Source of the DNA: Populus alba
Taxonomy: Eukaryota; Streptophyta; Magnoliopsida; Malpighiales; Salicaceae
Assembly: GCF_005239225.2 (NCBI RefSeq)
Contig: NC_133302.1
Location: 11,999,991-12,063,990, forward strand
Length of the DNA: 64,000 nt
Direction: 5' to 3'
Numbering within the stretch: the first letter of the stretch is position 1; each line of letters begins with the position of its first letter. The notes under the pieces were generated by a model that ran no database searches, was not told the origin of the DNA, and saw nothing but the letters and a program-made list of their open reading frames with translations. Position numbers and translations under genes: made by a program. Below are positions 36,309 through 48,490 of this stretch, piece after piece.

Positions 36309-37241
36309 TGATACGGTTCAGCCCTGTGATACGACCCAAGTAAGGTCAGATTCAAATTTTGGCGTAAAAAGCGCAACAGTCCAGGTTTACGACAATAGTC
36401 ATAATTTTCAATCCGATCGTTGGATCGGGCTAATATTTTATGTGGACTCTCCAGACATATCTTACTACCTTGGGTTAAAAATTCAGGTCAATCGGAGTTT
36501 GGGAAGGAACCACAATACTGGTCAACGGAGGCTATACGGATTTTGTTATTTACTTCCATTTGACTTGTGGACTTGCTATTTGGTTAGGATTCTTTTCCTA
36601 CATGGATGTGGCAGCTAGTTTTGGGAATTTCCTAATTCCACAAGGATCTTTAATGAGCTGCAATATAGTCTACAAGTGTGGCAGTGATTCATTAATGTTT
36701 CAGAATCCTTTTCTTATAAGGATTCCTTAGTCTTCCTAGCTACACAAGGAAAGAAGGGCTAGTGGTATTTAATGACAAATTAGTTATTTTTATTATTTTC
36801 TTTAATGTTTGGGCATAATTAAAACTTTGTTTTGAGCTAGGGTCCAAGGCTTATTTGGTTCAGGTTATGGGCTTTTCAGTTTAGGGTTTTGGGCCAATTT
36901 TGAGTGGACCTCATATAAGTCCATATAAGGGGTCCATTAGGGTTAACTATTTAAACTCATGTACGCCAAAATTTCGGCAGCTTTGATGAATATTATTCTG
37001 AATTTTTTAGTTTTAACGTGTGAGAGTGATTCTTGCATTCTTCAGTTCTTGAACGAACTGAATCTGACTTATCAAAGATTAATTGGCTTCGTAGCGTCAT
37101 TCTACTCATTCCAATAGTGTTGGTGCCTTGGGACAGGTTTCCATTGTGTGGCACTCCTATCAGACCTATTTCGGCTTTCTGGGATCAGATCACAATCTTG
37201 ATTGTGGGTTGCGTGACCACGTGATCACGAGGTTCGCATCA
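36309..37241 (+). mobile_element. TGAT-family type B LTR in 3' position (B7)
   Basis: Begins TGATACGGTTCAGCCC directly after the polypurine tract and ends GGTTCGCATCA; 933 bp with the terminal palindrome intact. It is the 3' LTR for the upstream RNase H/integrase and IQ-like ORF region. Confidence 0.92.
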
Positions 37242-38916
37242 ATTTTGATTGATTATTTCCAATAAGTTTTGGTGTCATGACAAACTACTATTTGATTCAG
37301 CAATCCTACTAGCACTAGGAACAATCGAGCCTTAACACAAATATGATTGGTAGCCTAGAGGGGTTATAAATATTGTCATAACCAATTTTTAGGTTATTCC
37401 TCAAATTCATCTTCTTTCTTTCCAAAACATAAAAATCATAAAATAAAGCAGTAATAGCAAAAAGACTAGTATTTTGAAAAAAGTAAGCTGAGAGGATTTC
37501 AAATGTAGAAAAAATCAAGCTATAATTTCGTATGGAACTAGGAGCCTAATTGTACCCCATTATATTCAAAACTGAAAAGACAATGTATACTCAAGGTCAA
37601 TTTAAATCATTATTGGATAAATCTATATAAAAATTAAATCCAAGAACATAATTAGATTTTTAATATGCCAATTTAATTTAATCATGAGCCAAATTAAAGG
37701 TTAATTTGGGGTTTTATTGAAGGATTTAATTAGGTGCAAAGAGTTAATTATACTTTAAATGGGTCAAATTAATTTTATTACCGGCTTAATTGGTGAAAAA
37801 ATAAGTTTGGAAGCCTAATTTGAATTTAATTAAGAAGAATGGAATTTTAGGAGATCAAATTTAATTTTTACCAAGTCAATTGATTGAAATCAGGAGTAAA
37901 ATTGCAAAAAAGTCAAAGTTTTGGGTTCAATTAAGGGCTAAATTAAAGAAATTCATAACTAAGACCATTTTGCAAAAGATGTTGAACTATGGGGACCTAA
38001 TTGATTGAAATCATGAGTGCAATTTAAGAGAATTGAAAATTTAATGATCAATTTGCATAAACCTGATCAACTACCAAAATAAAAAAACAAGCTAAAATTT
38101 AGGACTAACATTGAAGTCCAACAGGGGCAAAATTATATAAAACTAAAAGTTTAAGGTCACTTAGAGGGGCAATTAAAACAAATTGAACTTTGGTTAAATT
38201 CCTAAATTAAAACCTTAGGAGCCTAATCGATGTTATTTTGACTAAACAGAACAAAAAAAAAAAAAAAGGGGGACAAACCAGACAATGCATCGTCTACATT
38301 GTTCATCTTCTTCATCATTAGCTCCTCGAAAGATGCTCGTGTAGCTTTTTTCTCAAGGCATTTAATCCCTCATCTCTCCATCAAATTTCACAAAACTTGC
38401 ACCAAACGATGGCTTGACATCTTACTTCACCCTTGTGTGGTCCTGTCTGTTCGATTGACGCCACATGATTGTGGCACTGCCCTAAAGTAGCCAACCTAAC
38501 TAGCCCTTTTACAATAACTCTTTTAGGCCATAATGACAACTTTGAGCAACGAATGAGATCCTTTTAGATTAAATCAAAGGCCAAGAGTTGGCACTATTAA
38601 AGACAAAATATCACTCTTCCACCCCTTATAAATAGGAGTGGATTCCATGGCCTGAGAGAAGAGAAAATCAGGAGCAAAGTTGACAAAAAACTAGCCCCTC
38701 TCCCATTTTTTCCCAGTGGACAACTCTCTCCTCTTTCCAGCCATCACAACCTCAAAACCATCGTCAACAAACATAACTTAACCTCCTTCACCAACTCATC
38801 CCATTGATGATGACAGGACCCATCACTCAAACTTCACCTTTTTCATCCATTAGCAGCTAAAACTAGCTATCTTTTCCTCCACTAACACCTCCATCGTCAA
38901 CTCATCCCATTGACGA
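37242..38916. other. Unassigned AT-rich stretch
   Basis: Contains many loosely repeated phrases such as ACCTAATTGATTGAAATC and TTAATTAGG, common in decayed plant LTRs, but no termini, PBS or coding motif was found. A 13-A run lies near 38255. No gene is supported. Confidence 0.45.
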
Positions 38917-39132
38917 TGACCGGTATTGCGGTTCCTTCCCAAACTACGATTGATCGGAATTTTTAACCCAATGTAGTAAGATATGTCTGGAGAGTCCATA
39001 TAAAATATTAGCCCGATCCAACGGTCGGATTGAGAATTATGAATGTTGCCATAAACCTGGATTGTTGCGCTTTTTACGCCAAAATCCGAATCTGACCTTA
39101 CTTGGGTCGTATCACAGGGCTGAACCGTATCA
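38917..39132 (-). mobile_element. TGAT-family type B LTR, 5' part, inverted (B8)
   Basis: Reads from GACCGGTATTGCGG to GAACCGTATCA, the complement of the type B start. The rest of the LTR is missing at the left. Confidence 0.85.
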
Positions 39133-39479
39133 AAAATCTATTCTTGTCTTCGTCTTCTTCTTCTTCTTTTTTTTTCCTTTCCGTGTCATGTATTCACCAC
39201 AGGAAAGGGAACAGAGGATGATTGTAGATCAACAATGTGAAAAACTAAGCCATGGTTTGGGGGTTTTTAGAACGAGAAGTTGATAAGTGTAGAAGATTAT
39301 TCTATGATCTTCAAGCTCCATGGAAAAAAGAGGTACAACGCCAAAAAAATGAATGATGAAGGAGAGCTGCTATGGGTATCATTCAAAAGGGAATTTCGAA
39401 GGTTTAAACAAGAGGCTACTGAAGTCGCTATTAATCCTATTAAAGATTAGAGGGCGAATCTTCTTGAAGAGGGAGGGAA
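39133..39479 (+). pseudogene. Second copy of the IQ-like ORF region, deleted
   Basis: The T-tract, MYSPQEREQRMIVDQQCE and the following charged segment match the region at 35890 onward. About 110 bp covering both IQ-like motifs is deleted, so GIIQK runs into the 3' end. A frameshift (VFRTRS then stop) breaks it earlier. It ends in the same polypurine tract before the LTR at 39480. At the left it abuts the start of an inverted LTR (38917-39132). Confidence 0.75.
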
Positions 39480-41328
39480 TGATATGGTTCAGCCTTGTAA
39501 TACAACCCAAGTAAGGTCAGATTCGGATTTTGGCGTAAAAAGTGCAATAGTCCAAGTTTACCGCAACAGTCATAATTTTCAATCCAACCGTTGGTTTGGG
39601 GTAATATTTTATATGGACTCTCCAGACATGTTTGCATACCTTGGGTTAAAACTTCAGGTCAATTGGAGTTCAGGAAGGCACCACAATACCGGTCAACATA
39701 TGATGCGAACCTCGTGATCACGTGGTCACGCAACCCACATGCAAAGACACCAATTCCCGGAAAGCCAAGTAAATCAGGTTTGATAGGAGTGTGACACAAA
39801 GATAACTTGTACCTAGGCACCAGCACTATTGGAAACGTAAACCCCCACCCAACGAATATTGATTCACGAACGAGAAGTATAAGGATGACGCCACGAAGAA
39901 AGTTGTTCTTCGATAAGTCGTTTTCAGTTCTTTAGAGAACCATGGAAGGGAGATTATCTCACCAACACACACACACAAAGTGCGGCAAACAAGAAGTTTT
40001 ATTAATATGAATTGTCTAACTTACATGTCTGGTTATGCCTTTATTTATACTGACTCTAGACCTAAATAAACCCTAATGGACCCCTTATGTGGACTTATAG
40101 GATGCCCACTTACAATTAAACCCAAAAATATAAATAAACCCTAAACTAGGAAGAAAATAACAATAAAATAAATAAATCCGAATTTAATATCCTAAATATG
40201 ATAGGATCAGATTTGTAGCCCTTTAGAAGCCCTATATAAGCTAGGAGAATCAAATCTGAAGGTAGAATTAGTTTTGAAATCTTATTTCCTTTTTGTAGCT
40301 AGGATGAATAAGGAATCCTTGTAAGAAAAGGATTCTGAAACATTTATGAATCCTTACCACACTTGGAAACTATGTTGCAGCCCATTAAAGGTCTTTGTAG
40401 AATTAGGAGATTCCCAAAATAAGCTGCCACATCCGTTTAGGAAAAGAATCCTAGCCAAATAGGAAGTCCACAAGTCAAAAGGAAGTAAATAACAAAACCC
40501 GTACAGCCTCTGTTGACCCGTGCTTGGATGCCTTGCCAAACTCCAATTGATATGATATTTTAACCCAAGGTATGAAAACATGTCAGGAGCCTCCACATAA
40601 AATTTCAGCCCGATCCAACGGTGGGATTGAGAATTATGACTATTTTCGTAAAACTGGATAGCTGCGCATTTTACGTCAAAATCCGAATTTGACCTTGGCT
40701 GGATCGTATCAACATAGGCTGTAGGAATTTTGTTATTTACTTCCATTTGACTTGTGGACTTCCTACTTGGTTAGGATTCTTTTCCTGCAAGGATGGGGCA
40801 ACTGGTTTTGGAAATTTCTTAGTTCCACAAGGATCTTTAATGAGCTGCAATATAATCTACAAGTGTGGCAAGGATTCATTAATGTTTCAGAATCCTTTTT
40901 TTATAAGGATTCCTTATTCATCCTAGCTACAAAAGGAAAGAAGGGCTTGTGGTATTTAATGACACATTAGTTATTTTTATTATTTTCTTTCATGTTTGGG
41001 CTTAATTAAAACTTTGTTTTGAGCTAGGGTCCAAGGCTTGTTTGGATCAAGTTATGGGCCTTTTAAGTTTAGGATTTTTGGGCCAGTTTTGTATGGGGTC
41101 GGTTCAGCCCACAAGGGTAGATCCATTAGGGTTACTTTTAAGAACTATTTAAACATATGTAACCAAAATTTTGGCAGCTTTGATGATGATTATTCTAAAT
41201 TTTTCAGTTTTAACGTGTGAGAGTGATTCTTGCATTCTTCAGTTTTTGAACGAACTAAATCTGACTCATCGAAGATTAACTAGCTTCGTGGCGTCATTCT
41301 AATCATTCCAATAGTGTTGGTGCCTTGG
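39480..41328 (+). mobile_element. TGAT-family type B LTR, split by a nested solo LTR, right end lost (B9)
   Basis: 39480-39700 and 40717-41328 are the two parts of one type B LTR (TGATATGGTTCAGCC start). The copy stops near GGTGCCTTGGG, before its 3' end. It is in 3' position relative to the IQ-like region on its left. Confidence 0.85.
39701..40711 (-). mobile_element. Solo LTR, TGAT family type A, inverted and nested (A5)
   Basis: The 1011-bp unit runs from TGATGCGAACC to GGATCGTATCA, flanked by ACATA at 39696-39700 and 40712-40716. It sits inside a type B LTR whose alignment resumes exactly after the duplication. This shows type A was active after type B had already inserted here. Confidence 0.94.
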
Positions 41329-41554
41329 GGAACTAGATAGGTTGATAAATCTAGATAACATAACTATAAGTTGTCTGTGTTCGATTTAATTGAATGTTTT
41401 TCCTAAGATTAACAACTTAGATCTGCCATAATTATTAAACTTAGTCACTTTACAAATTTAAATATCACAACTCCGAATAGCAAACCCAGTAGTAGATTGG
41501 CTTAGAATAATAACTTTGAGTCTGCTTTAAACAATCACAAGAAACAATTGTAGG
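41329..41554. other. Short unassigned stretch
   Basis: AT-rich sequence between a truncated LTR and a LINE fragment. No feature recognised. Confidence 0.4.
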
Positions 41555-41710
41555 AACTGTCAGGTTTGTATCCAAATCTAAGCAAAAGTGACATCTTCTT
41601 GAGTGGTCTGTTAGATGCCGAGAGAGATCAAATCATTCGTATTCTTGGGTTTAGAGAGGGGGGCTTCCTATGAAGTATTTGGGAGTGCCTCTTATCTCGT
41701 CAAGGCTTAA
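41555..41710 (+). mobile_element. LINE fragment
   Basis: Encodes YPNLSKSDIFLSG and the ILGFREG and KYLGVPL region of LINE ORF2, with a one-base deletion between the last two. Only about 155 bp remain. It is bounded at the right by an inverted LTR. Confidence 0.85.
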
Positions 41711-42235
41711 TGATGCGAACCTCATGGTCACGTGGTCACGCAACCCACAATCAAGATTGAGATCCGATCCCGGAAACATGAAAGAAAATAATAAAAATAA
41801 CTAATCTGTCATTAAATACCATCAGCCCTTCTTTCCTTGTGTAGCTAGGATGAATAAGGAATCCTTATAAGAAAAGGATTCTGAAACATTAATGAATCAT
41901 TGCCACACTTGTAGATTATATTGCAGCTCATTCAAGATCCTTGTAGGAAAAGAATCCTAATCAAATAGGAAGTCCACAAGTCAAATAGAAGTAAATAACA
42001 AAATTCGTACAACCTCTGTTGACAAGTATTGCGATTCCTTCCCAAACTTCGATTGACCTGAATTTTTAACCCAAGATAGTAAAACATGTTTGGAGAGTCC
42101 ACATAAAATATTAGCCCAATCCAACGGTCGGATTGAGAATTATGACTGTTGCCGTAAACCAGGATTGTTGCGCTTTTTACGCCAAAATCTGAATCTGACC
42201 TTACTTAGGTCGTATCATAGGGATGAACCGTATCA
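41711..42235 (-). mobile_element. TGAT-family type B LTR, inverted, internally deleted (B10)
   Basis: Runs from TGATGCGAACC to GATGAACCGTATCA; about 400 bp are missing after GATCCCGGAAAC. On the minus strand it is the 3' LTR of the IQ-like region at 42236-42575, separated by the complement of GAGGGAGGGAA. Confidence 0.88.
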
Positions 42236-42575
42236 TTCCCTCCCTCTTCAAGAAGATTCGCCCTCGAATCTTGAATAGGATTAATAGCAACTTCAGTAGC
42301 CTCTTGTTTAAGCCTTCAGAATCCCCTTATTGCTAACATCTTTCTCCAACAACACTGTATAGAAGTAGTGATTGACAAGAATTTCAAATAAGCATGCCGT
42401 ACTAACCACTTGCGTGTACATACTTTTGAATGATAACCATAGTGACTCTCCTTCGTCTTTAATCCTTTTGGCGTTGTACCTCTTTTTCCCATAAAGCTTG
42501 AAGATCATAGAATAATCTTCTACACTTATCAACTTCTCGTTCTAAAACCCCCAAACCATGGCTTAGTTTAGCCTA
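42236..42575 (-). pseudogene. Third copy of the IQ-like ORF region, inverted
   Basis: Minus-strand match to 35980-36308: a charged segment with EKEVQRQK, an IQ-like piece VIIQKYV and the polypurine tract are all visible, but indels shift the frame between the motifs. The 74-residue frame at 42308-42532 is an off-frame shadow. Confidence 0.7.
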
Positions 42576-43095
42576 ATGCTTGCCCCTTTAGGATTTTTTT
42601 TTTAAATCACCCAAGCTTTTTAGCCTGGATTTAAAGTGTGGGGGCTCTATACATCTTATCCTTATAGAGATGGGTATTCTTTGACTTATTGCATATAATG
42701 CATGAACTTACTTAGAAAGTCTATATCTACACCTATATGTGTACAAGAGTCTTATATGACCTAGTAATTTTTCATCTTATTAATGTGTGTGTAATGAATA
42801 GTTGTTCTTCATTAATATTTATGTAAGAGATATTTGTCCCTCATCAATGGTACAATAGGGAAATGACTATTTAACTCCTTTATTCAAGCAAAAGGACAAG
42901 GTTTATGAAGTATAAATACCCCCAAACTATTTAGGTAAAATATTTATAAATTCTACATTATCAACATATTACACCTATTATTTATATAGAAACACCATTT
43001 TCATTTAAAAAGTACTTAGTGATTAGTAATACAATTCAGGTTCAGCCTTGGATTACTTATAGTAAGCATTCACTTATGTGTTTGACATTGGTTGT
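42576..43095. other. Unassigned stretch
   Basis: AT-rich, with a T-run near 42595 and the phrase TTTAAAGTGTGGGGGC, which resembles spacer sequence of Athila-like elements. No termini or coding motifs. Confidence 0.4.
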
Positions 43096-44890
43096 TGATG
43101 TGGTTCAGTAAATATGGTTTAGCCTTATGATACGATCCAAGTAAGATCAAATTCGGATTTTGACGTAAAACTTTCTATTGTCCAGTTTTATACTATTATG
43201 CTTAACTCCAAATTCAGCTATTGAATCGAGCTGAAACTTTACCAGATGATTTTAGAAGCATTTTTCTATATTGGGGTAAAGTTTCAGGTGAATCAGAGTT
43301 CAGAAAGGACTTGCGATATAGGTCAGAACAGGTTGTATGAATTTTGTTATTTACTTCCCTTCGACTTGTGGACCTTCTATTTGATAATTATCCTTTTTGT
43401 AAAAGGATGTTATAGCTTGTTTTGGGAATTTTCTAGTTCCACGAGAATCTTTAATGAGCTGCAACATAATTTCCAAGAGTGGCAAGGATTCCGTATTATT
43501 TCCATAATCCTTTTCTTACAGGAATTCCTTATCTATCCTAGCTACACAAGGAAATAAGAGTTGGTGCTATTTAATGACATATTAGTTATTTTTATTATTT
43601 TCTTTCATGTTTTGACTTAATTAAAACTTTGTCTCGAGCTAAGATCCTAGGCTTGTTTGGATCAGGTTATGGGTTTTTCAGTTTAGGGTTTCTAGGTCAG
43701 TTTTGTATGTAGGTCAATTCAGCCTCTAAGGGCATATTCATTAAGGTTAATTTTTATGAACTATTTAAACATATGAAACCTCAATTTTGGCAGCCATTGA
43801 TGAATATTACTTCTGAATTTTTTAGTTTTAACGTGTAAGAGTGATTTTTGCATTATTCACTTCTTGAACGAACTGAATCTGACTTATCAAAGATTAACTA
43901 GTTTCATGGTGTCATTCTATTCATTCTAATAGTGTTGGTGCTTTGGGGTAGGTTTTCATTGTATCACACTCCTATCAAACCTATTTTGGCTTTCTAGGAT
44001 CAGATTGTAGGCCCCGTTTATTTTTTGAAAAGTAGTTTCTTTTCGGAAAGTGGTTTTATTAGAAGGTAAATTCCTGAAAAGTGAATTATTTTTTGATGTT
44101 TGGTAGTGTCATGGAAAATAAGTTGGAAAACAATTTTCAGTGTTTGGTTATATTATAGAAAATGAGTTGGAAAATAGCTTATTAATGTTTTTTTTTTTTC
44201 AAGTTTATTAAAATAACGAGGAACAAATCTTACAAATTAAAAAGTTGAATGAGAATGAAATTGAAAAAAAATCTAATTTCATAAATTATCTCAAATAAAA
44301 TATATAAGAATCAAAATAATGGAGATCAAATCGAAGAAATAAAAAAAATTGAAAGATGATGAAATTAAAATAATAATAATTACAATTGCATAAATTCTTT
44401 CAAATAAAATAAGTAACAATAAAAAAAATAAAGACCAAATTTGATAGATAAAAAATTTCAATTAAAAAAATGATAAGAGAAAAGCAAATAACAATCAAAA
44501 GTTAATATAAAAATCAAAATTGACCAAAGTTAATATAAAAATCAAATTTTAAGGGATGAAATTAAAAAAAGAAGATTCAAACAAAATATATATCAATCAA
44601 AAGTTTGAGGACCAAATTTGATATAATCAGCAAATAATATGATATTTCTAAATTTTTCTCAATTTCTGGAAAGTGTTTTCCGCCCAAAATAAAAGGAAAA
44701 TACTTTTCTGGAAATCAAGCTAAATTTTCCTTTGACTAGAAAGTATTTTCCGTTGACCAACTTTTCTAATGGCAAACAAACAGAGAAAAGTTTAGAAGGT
44801 GGTTTCCAGGAAACAACTTTCCAGGCAAACAAACACCCCCTTAATCATGATTGTGGGTTGCGTGACCACGTGATCACAAGGTTCGCATCA
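43096..44890 (+). mobile_element. TGAT-family type B-like LTR in 5' position, split by a TIR element
   Basis: Begins TGATGTGGTTCAG and ends GGTTCGCATCA. An extra 11 bases (TAAATATGGTT) sit within the usual B start. It is clearly older than the other B copies. The TIR element at 44008-44843 is inserted near its 3' end. A degraded primer-binding site follows at 44891. Confidence 0.82.
44008..44843. mobile_element. Non-autonomous TIR element (836 bp)
   Basis: The left end is TAGGCCCCGTTTATTT and the right end, reverse complemented, TAAGGGGGTGTTTGTTT. Subterminal GGAAAGTGGTTT/AAACAACTTTCC motifs are in opposite orientation. The flanks TCAGATTG and TCATGATTG are compatible with an imperfect 8-bp duplication. 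The centre is A/T-rich without coding. The related truncated copy is at 4645-4912. hAT-like by duplication length; not certain. Confidence 0.7.
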
Positions 44891-45495
44891 GTTAGTATCA
44901 CTAGGCTCGGAAACAAGGTCATATCTTTATGTTATTTTTGGGTTTTTTAGTGTTTGCATCATTCATCTTCTTGTTCTTTGTGTTCATGTCATCTAAAAAA
45001 AAGGGGTTATATTGCATATATAAAAAAGAGAGAGTAGATGAAATTTAAAGGATGATTCAATTCTGCCGCAGAAACATAACTCTTAGTGAACCATAAGCAA
45101 ACCACCTCAGAATTAATTAAAACTTCATATTCTGTCTGTAGGGGGTGAGATCACATCATATAATAAATTTGGGCTTATGTTGATATCTTTTGCTTGAGAT
45201 TTTAATTCGAGATTCAATTCTGCCGCAAATTGATCATACAAGGGGTTTGGGTAACTAGACATAAGAGAACGACCTATAAACATAGATTTGTTGTTTGTTT
45301 GGTATTAGAATACTATATATTAAATTTGAGGTCATTTGGAAAGTGTTTTGTTCAGTTCCATAATCAGATTTTGTCTTGCCATAACTGGTTTGTTTTGTGT
45401 TATCTCCCAAAACTTGTTTTGTTTCTGTTGATTCCATTATTGCCAGTATATTATCATCATATTTGGGATATCTCACTGTTTGTTTTTGGTTAGTT
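44891..45495 (+). other. Degraded primer-binding site and leader
   Basis: TTAGTATCACTAGGCTC is a mutated form of the site at 53933. The leader aligns with 53950-54770 and contains one unit of the 157-bp leader repeat (starting at about 45058 and 45214). It ends at the 3' end of the inverted LINE. Confidence 0.75.
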
Positions 45496-45915
45496 GACAT
45501 ATGTATAAAAGAAAAGAAGGTACAAAGATTATAACGGGCATACCCCAGATTTACAATGTAAACAAATATCTTAAAAACAACAAATGGCCACAAGAAGGCC
45601 ACCAAACAGAAAACCAAAACCTAGCTAGACTAGCCAGAGACAAGAATAAAACCAACCAAACATTAGTTTAAGATTCTACATTATTCACCTTTCAAGCTGT
45701 TTGGATCCTAATCTTTTCATATGTTGCTGGAATGTTTCTCATCAAATCGAGCTTGTCGCAAATGATCCCTTCAATTTGCTTGAAGACCAAATTCATATTT
45801 CTAGACATACCTGCAAAATCCTTGCATTCTGTTGCCAAACTCAATACACCATAGCTGCAAAACCTAGTTTACAAGAAAACTTTCTAAAATTTTTACCATT
45901 CCAAGTGATAGTAAC

Positions 45916-46738
45916 TAATGCGAACCTCGTGATCGTGTGGTCACAAAACCCACACGCAAAGATACCAATTCCCGGAAAGCCAAGTAAAATAGGTTTGATA
46001 GAAGTGTGACATAAAGATAACTTGTACCTAAGCACCAGTACTATTGAAAATGGAAAAACCCCCACCCAACAAATATTGATTCGCAAACGAGAAGTATTAG
46101 GATGACACAACAAAGCCAGTTGTTCTTCGATAAGTAATTTTTTGTTCTTTAGAGAACCAAGAAAGGGAGATTATCCCACCAACACACAAGTGTGGCAAAG
46201 AAGTTTATTGATTTGAAAATTATGTAACCTTACATGTTTGGTTATGCCTTTATTTATATTGACTCTAGACTTAAAGAAACCCTAATGGACCCTTTTAGGT
46301 GGACTTATATGAAGCCCACTAACAATTGACCCAAATAAGTAATAATAACCCAAAGACTAAGAAGAAAATAATAAAAACCCGAAAATTACCATCCTAAATA
46401 TGTTAGAATCAGATTTGTCACCCTTTAAAACTCCCAAATAAATTAGGAGAAATCTGATTTCAAAAATTTATGTTGCTGCCCCCTTTGATGTCCTTGATTA
46501 GCTTGGATTTCCTTCTTTATCTTGGACAAATAAGAAAACAAATTCTCTTTTTTTTTTTTTTATGAGTTAATTACTTTCATTTCTAAGTTTGGAAAAGCAT
46601 TAAATAATCCTCCCCTTTTTAGGAATAAGATCTGGCCAACTTCCTTACTTAATTAGGAGAATAAATTGTTGACTTTCTATCCTTGTAGCATTAGGAAAAA
46701 ACAAGCCTAACAAGGCTGGTATTAGGTCGGACACATCA
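45916..46738 (-). mobile_element. TGAT-family type A' LTR, inverted
   Basis: Runs from TAATGCGAACC to CCGGACACATCA complement, i.e. begins TGATGTGTCCGACC on the minus strand, like the LTR at 34100. Old copy with many small changes. On the minus strand it is in 3' position, preceded by the pol C-terminus at 46739-46975. Confidence 0.85.
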
Positions 46739-46975
46739 GCCCTTTGTTCCACACGAATTGTGCTCTTCTTGGACCTCAATTAGATGAATTAAAGGTTGTT
46801 CTTCATGCTCCTTAAATGTCTCAAGCCTCTCTAGGTCCATTTTTCTCCATATGTTCTGAATAAGCTTATTCAATGCTTCTTTGCCTTATCTATCTCTTGT
46901 AATTGGCCCAATTGGCACGTCCAATAAGTTGTTGGCATGATTACGCTTGGTGTTGGGCTGATCCTTATCGATAAC
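46739..46975 (-). pseudogene. Chromovirus pol C-terminus, inverted
   Basis: Minus-strand match to 33870-34099: the region of the PITRARAKKLKEAL-type tail and the acidic end with HLIEVQEEHNSCGTK-like coding are recognisable, with indels. It joins LINE sequence at about 46975 and lacks the rest of pol. Confidence 0.75.
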
Positions 46976-48490
46976 TCATCCAATCCATTCATCCCAGTTT
47001 TTCCTCATTCTAGGAATGTCGCATTTGTCACAAACATCCCACCATATCGCTTTAAAATAAGAGCATTCAATGAACAAGTGGTTGTGATCTTCATTGTTAA
47101 GAAGACATAGTGAGCACTAGCTGGGACCATAGAGACCAAATTGATGTAGTTTATCCTAAGTTGTGAGCTTTTGTTGGACAACCAACCGTAGAAGAAAAGA
47201 ATGTCTTGGAATAGCATTCTTGAACCACACAATATCATGCCAATCAACCATCTAATTATGGATTCTGATTTGCTCCCAAGCTACTTTTACTGAGAACCTC
47301 AGATTTGGCGAATCAAACCAAACAATCTTGTCCCTCTTCCCTATCTTAGGATAAATATTGGAAGGAATAACGTCTATAATAGGGTACCAACCAATAGCTT
47401 GAGTGGTAGGAATTCTCCATTCTAAGTTACTAACCAGCATACTTACCATCACGTTTTTTCTCATACCTGAATCGTAGATGAATCTCTTGCCGTAAGAATC
47501 CATAAGTGGGCTGTGAGGATGCTAATTTTCAAACCATAGAGAAGTTTCCCTTCCATCTCCTATGGTGTACTTCATCTTAGGCCATGCTAAAGATCTGAGC
47601 TTAAGGATCTTTCTCCAAGCTCAAGAGCAATTCTCTAGGGCCTTGATTTTCCAGAAATTTCTACCTCGCAACATATTGGATCTGATCTAAGTAAACCAGA
47701 TTGAGCCATCTGAGTCATTGTACAGATTCCAAGTGTGTTTCACCAAAGCAATCTAGTTCCATTCTGTTATCGTTTTGATTGCTAGCCCCTCTTCTTTTTT
47801 GGAAGACACACCGGATCCCAAGCCACTTTCGCACCAGTACTCATATCCGAACTTGACCAAAGAAAGGATCTTATAATTTGCTCAACATTTTTAATTACTT
47901 ACTCAGGTAAAAGAAAGAGAGGTGCCCAATAGACCAAAATGGAAAATAAAACTGAGTTAATCAGTTGTGTTCGTCCTACGTATAAGAGTGTTCTACAAGT
48001 CCAACGCTGAACTTTAAAGGTGATTCGATCCACGAGGCCCTTACAACAAATAGCCTTAAGCCTTGACAAGATAAAAGGCATTCCCAAATACTTCATAGGA
48101 AGCTCACCCTCTCTAAACCTAAGAATACGAATAATCTGATTTCTCTCGGCATCTAACATACCACTCAAGAAGATGTCACTTTTGTTTGGATTTGGATACA
48201 GACTCATTAAAAATTCATGAGCACATTTCTGATCATTCGAACTGAGTTTACATCCCCTTTGCTGAAAATCATCTAGTCATCTGCAAAACAAAGATGGGAA
48301 ATTCTATCCTTATTGCATCTCTGGTGGAACTTGAAGTTTCGATTGTCACTCATCTTGCGGAACAGCCCTCTCTCCCTTTGGAAGTAACCTACAAGCTCAC
48401 CATTGATGTTAATAGAGAATCGGCATGATGTAACACAAACCATGATCCAATCAATGACTATTTTAGGGAATCCTATTTTTGTTAAAGCTA

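Larger units (their letters stand above)
45496..48486 (-). mobile_element. L1-type LINE, inverted, split by a chromovirus 3' end
   Basis: Minus-strand pieces follow LINE ORF2 order: an RT segment near 48486-48210, SLYPNPNKSDIFLSG with FREGELPMKYLGMP (48207-47899), MDSYGKRFIYDSGM and RFSVKVAWEQIRIHN (47503-47252), and a zf-RVT remnant (47247-46980). The C-terminus and 3' UTR are at 45915-45496. Stops and indels break all of it. The chromovirus piece 45916-46975 is inserted after the zinc-finger region. It is cut at 48486-48490 by the copia LTR, so the 5' part is lost. Confidence 0.85.

Noticed and set aside
42308..42532. 74-residue minus-strand frame as a new gene
   Set aside because: Off-frame reading of the third IQ-like region copy; the correct-frame motifs lie in the other minus-strand frames.
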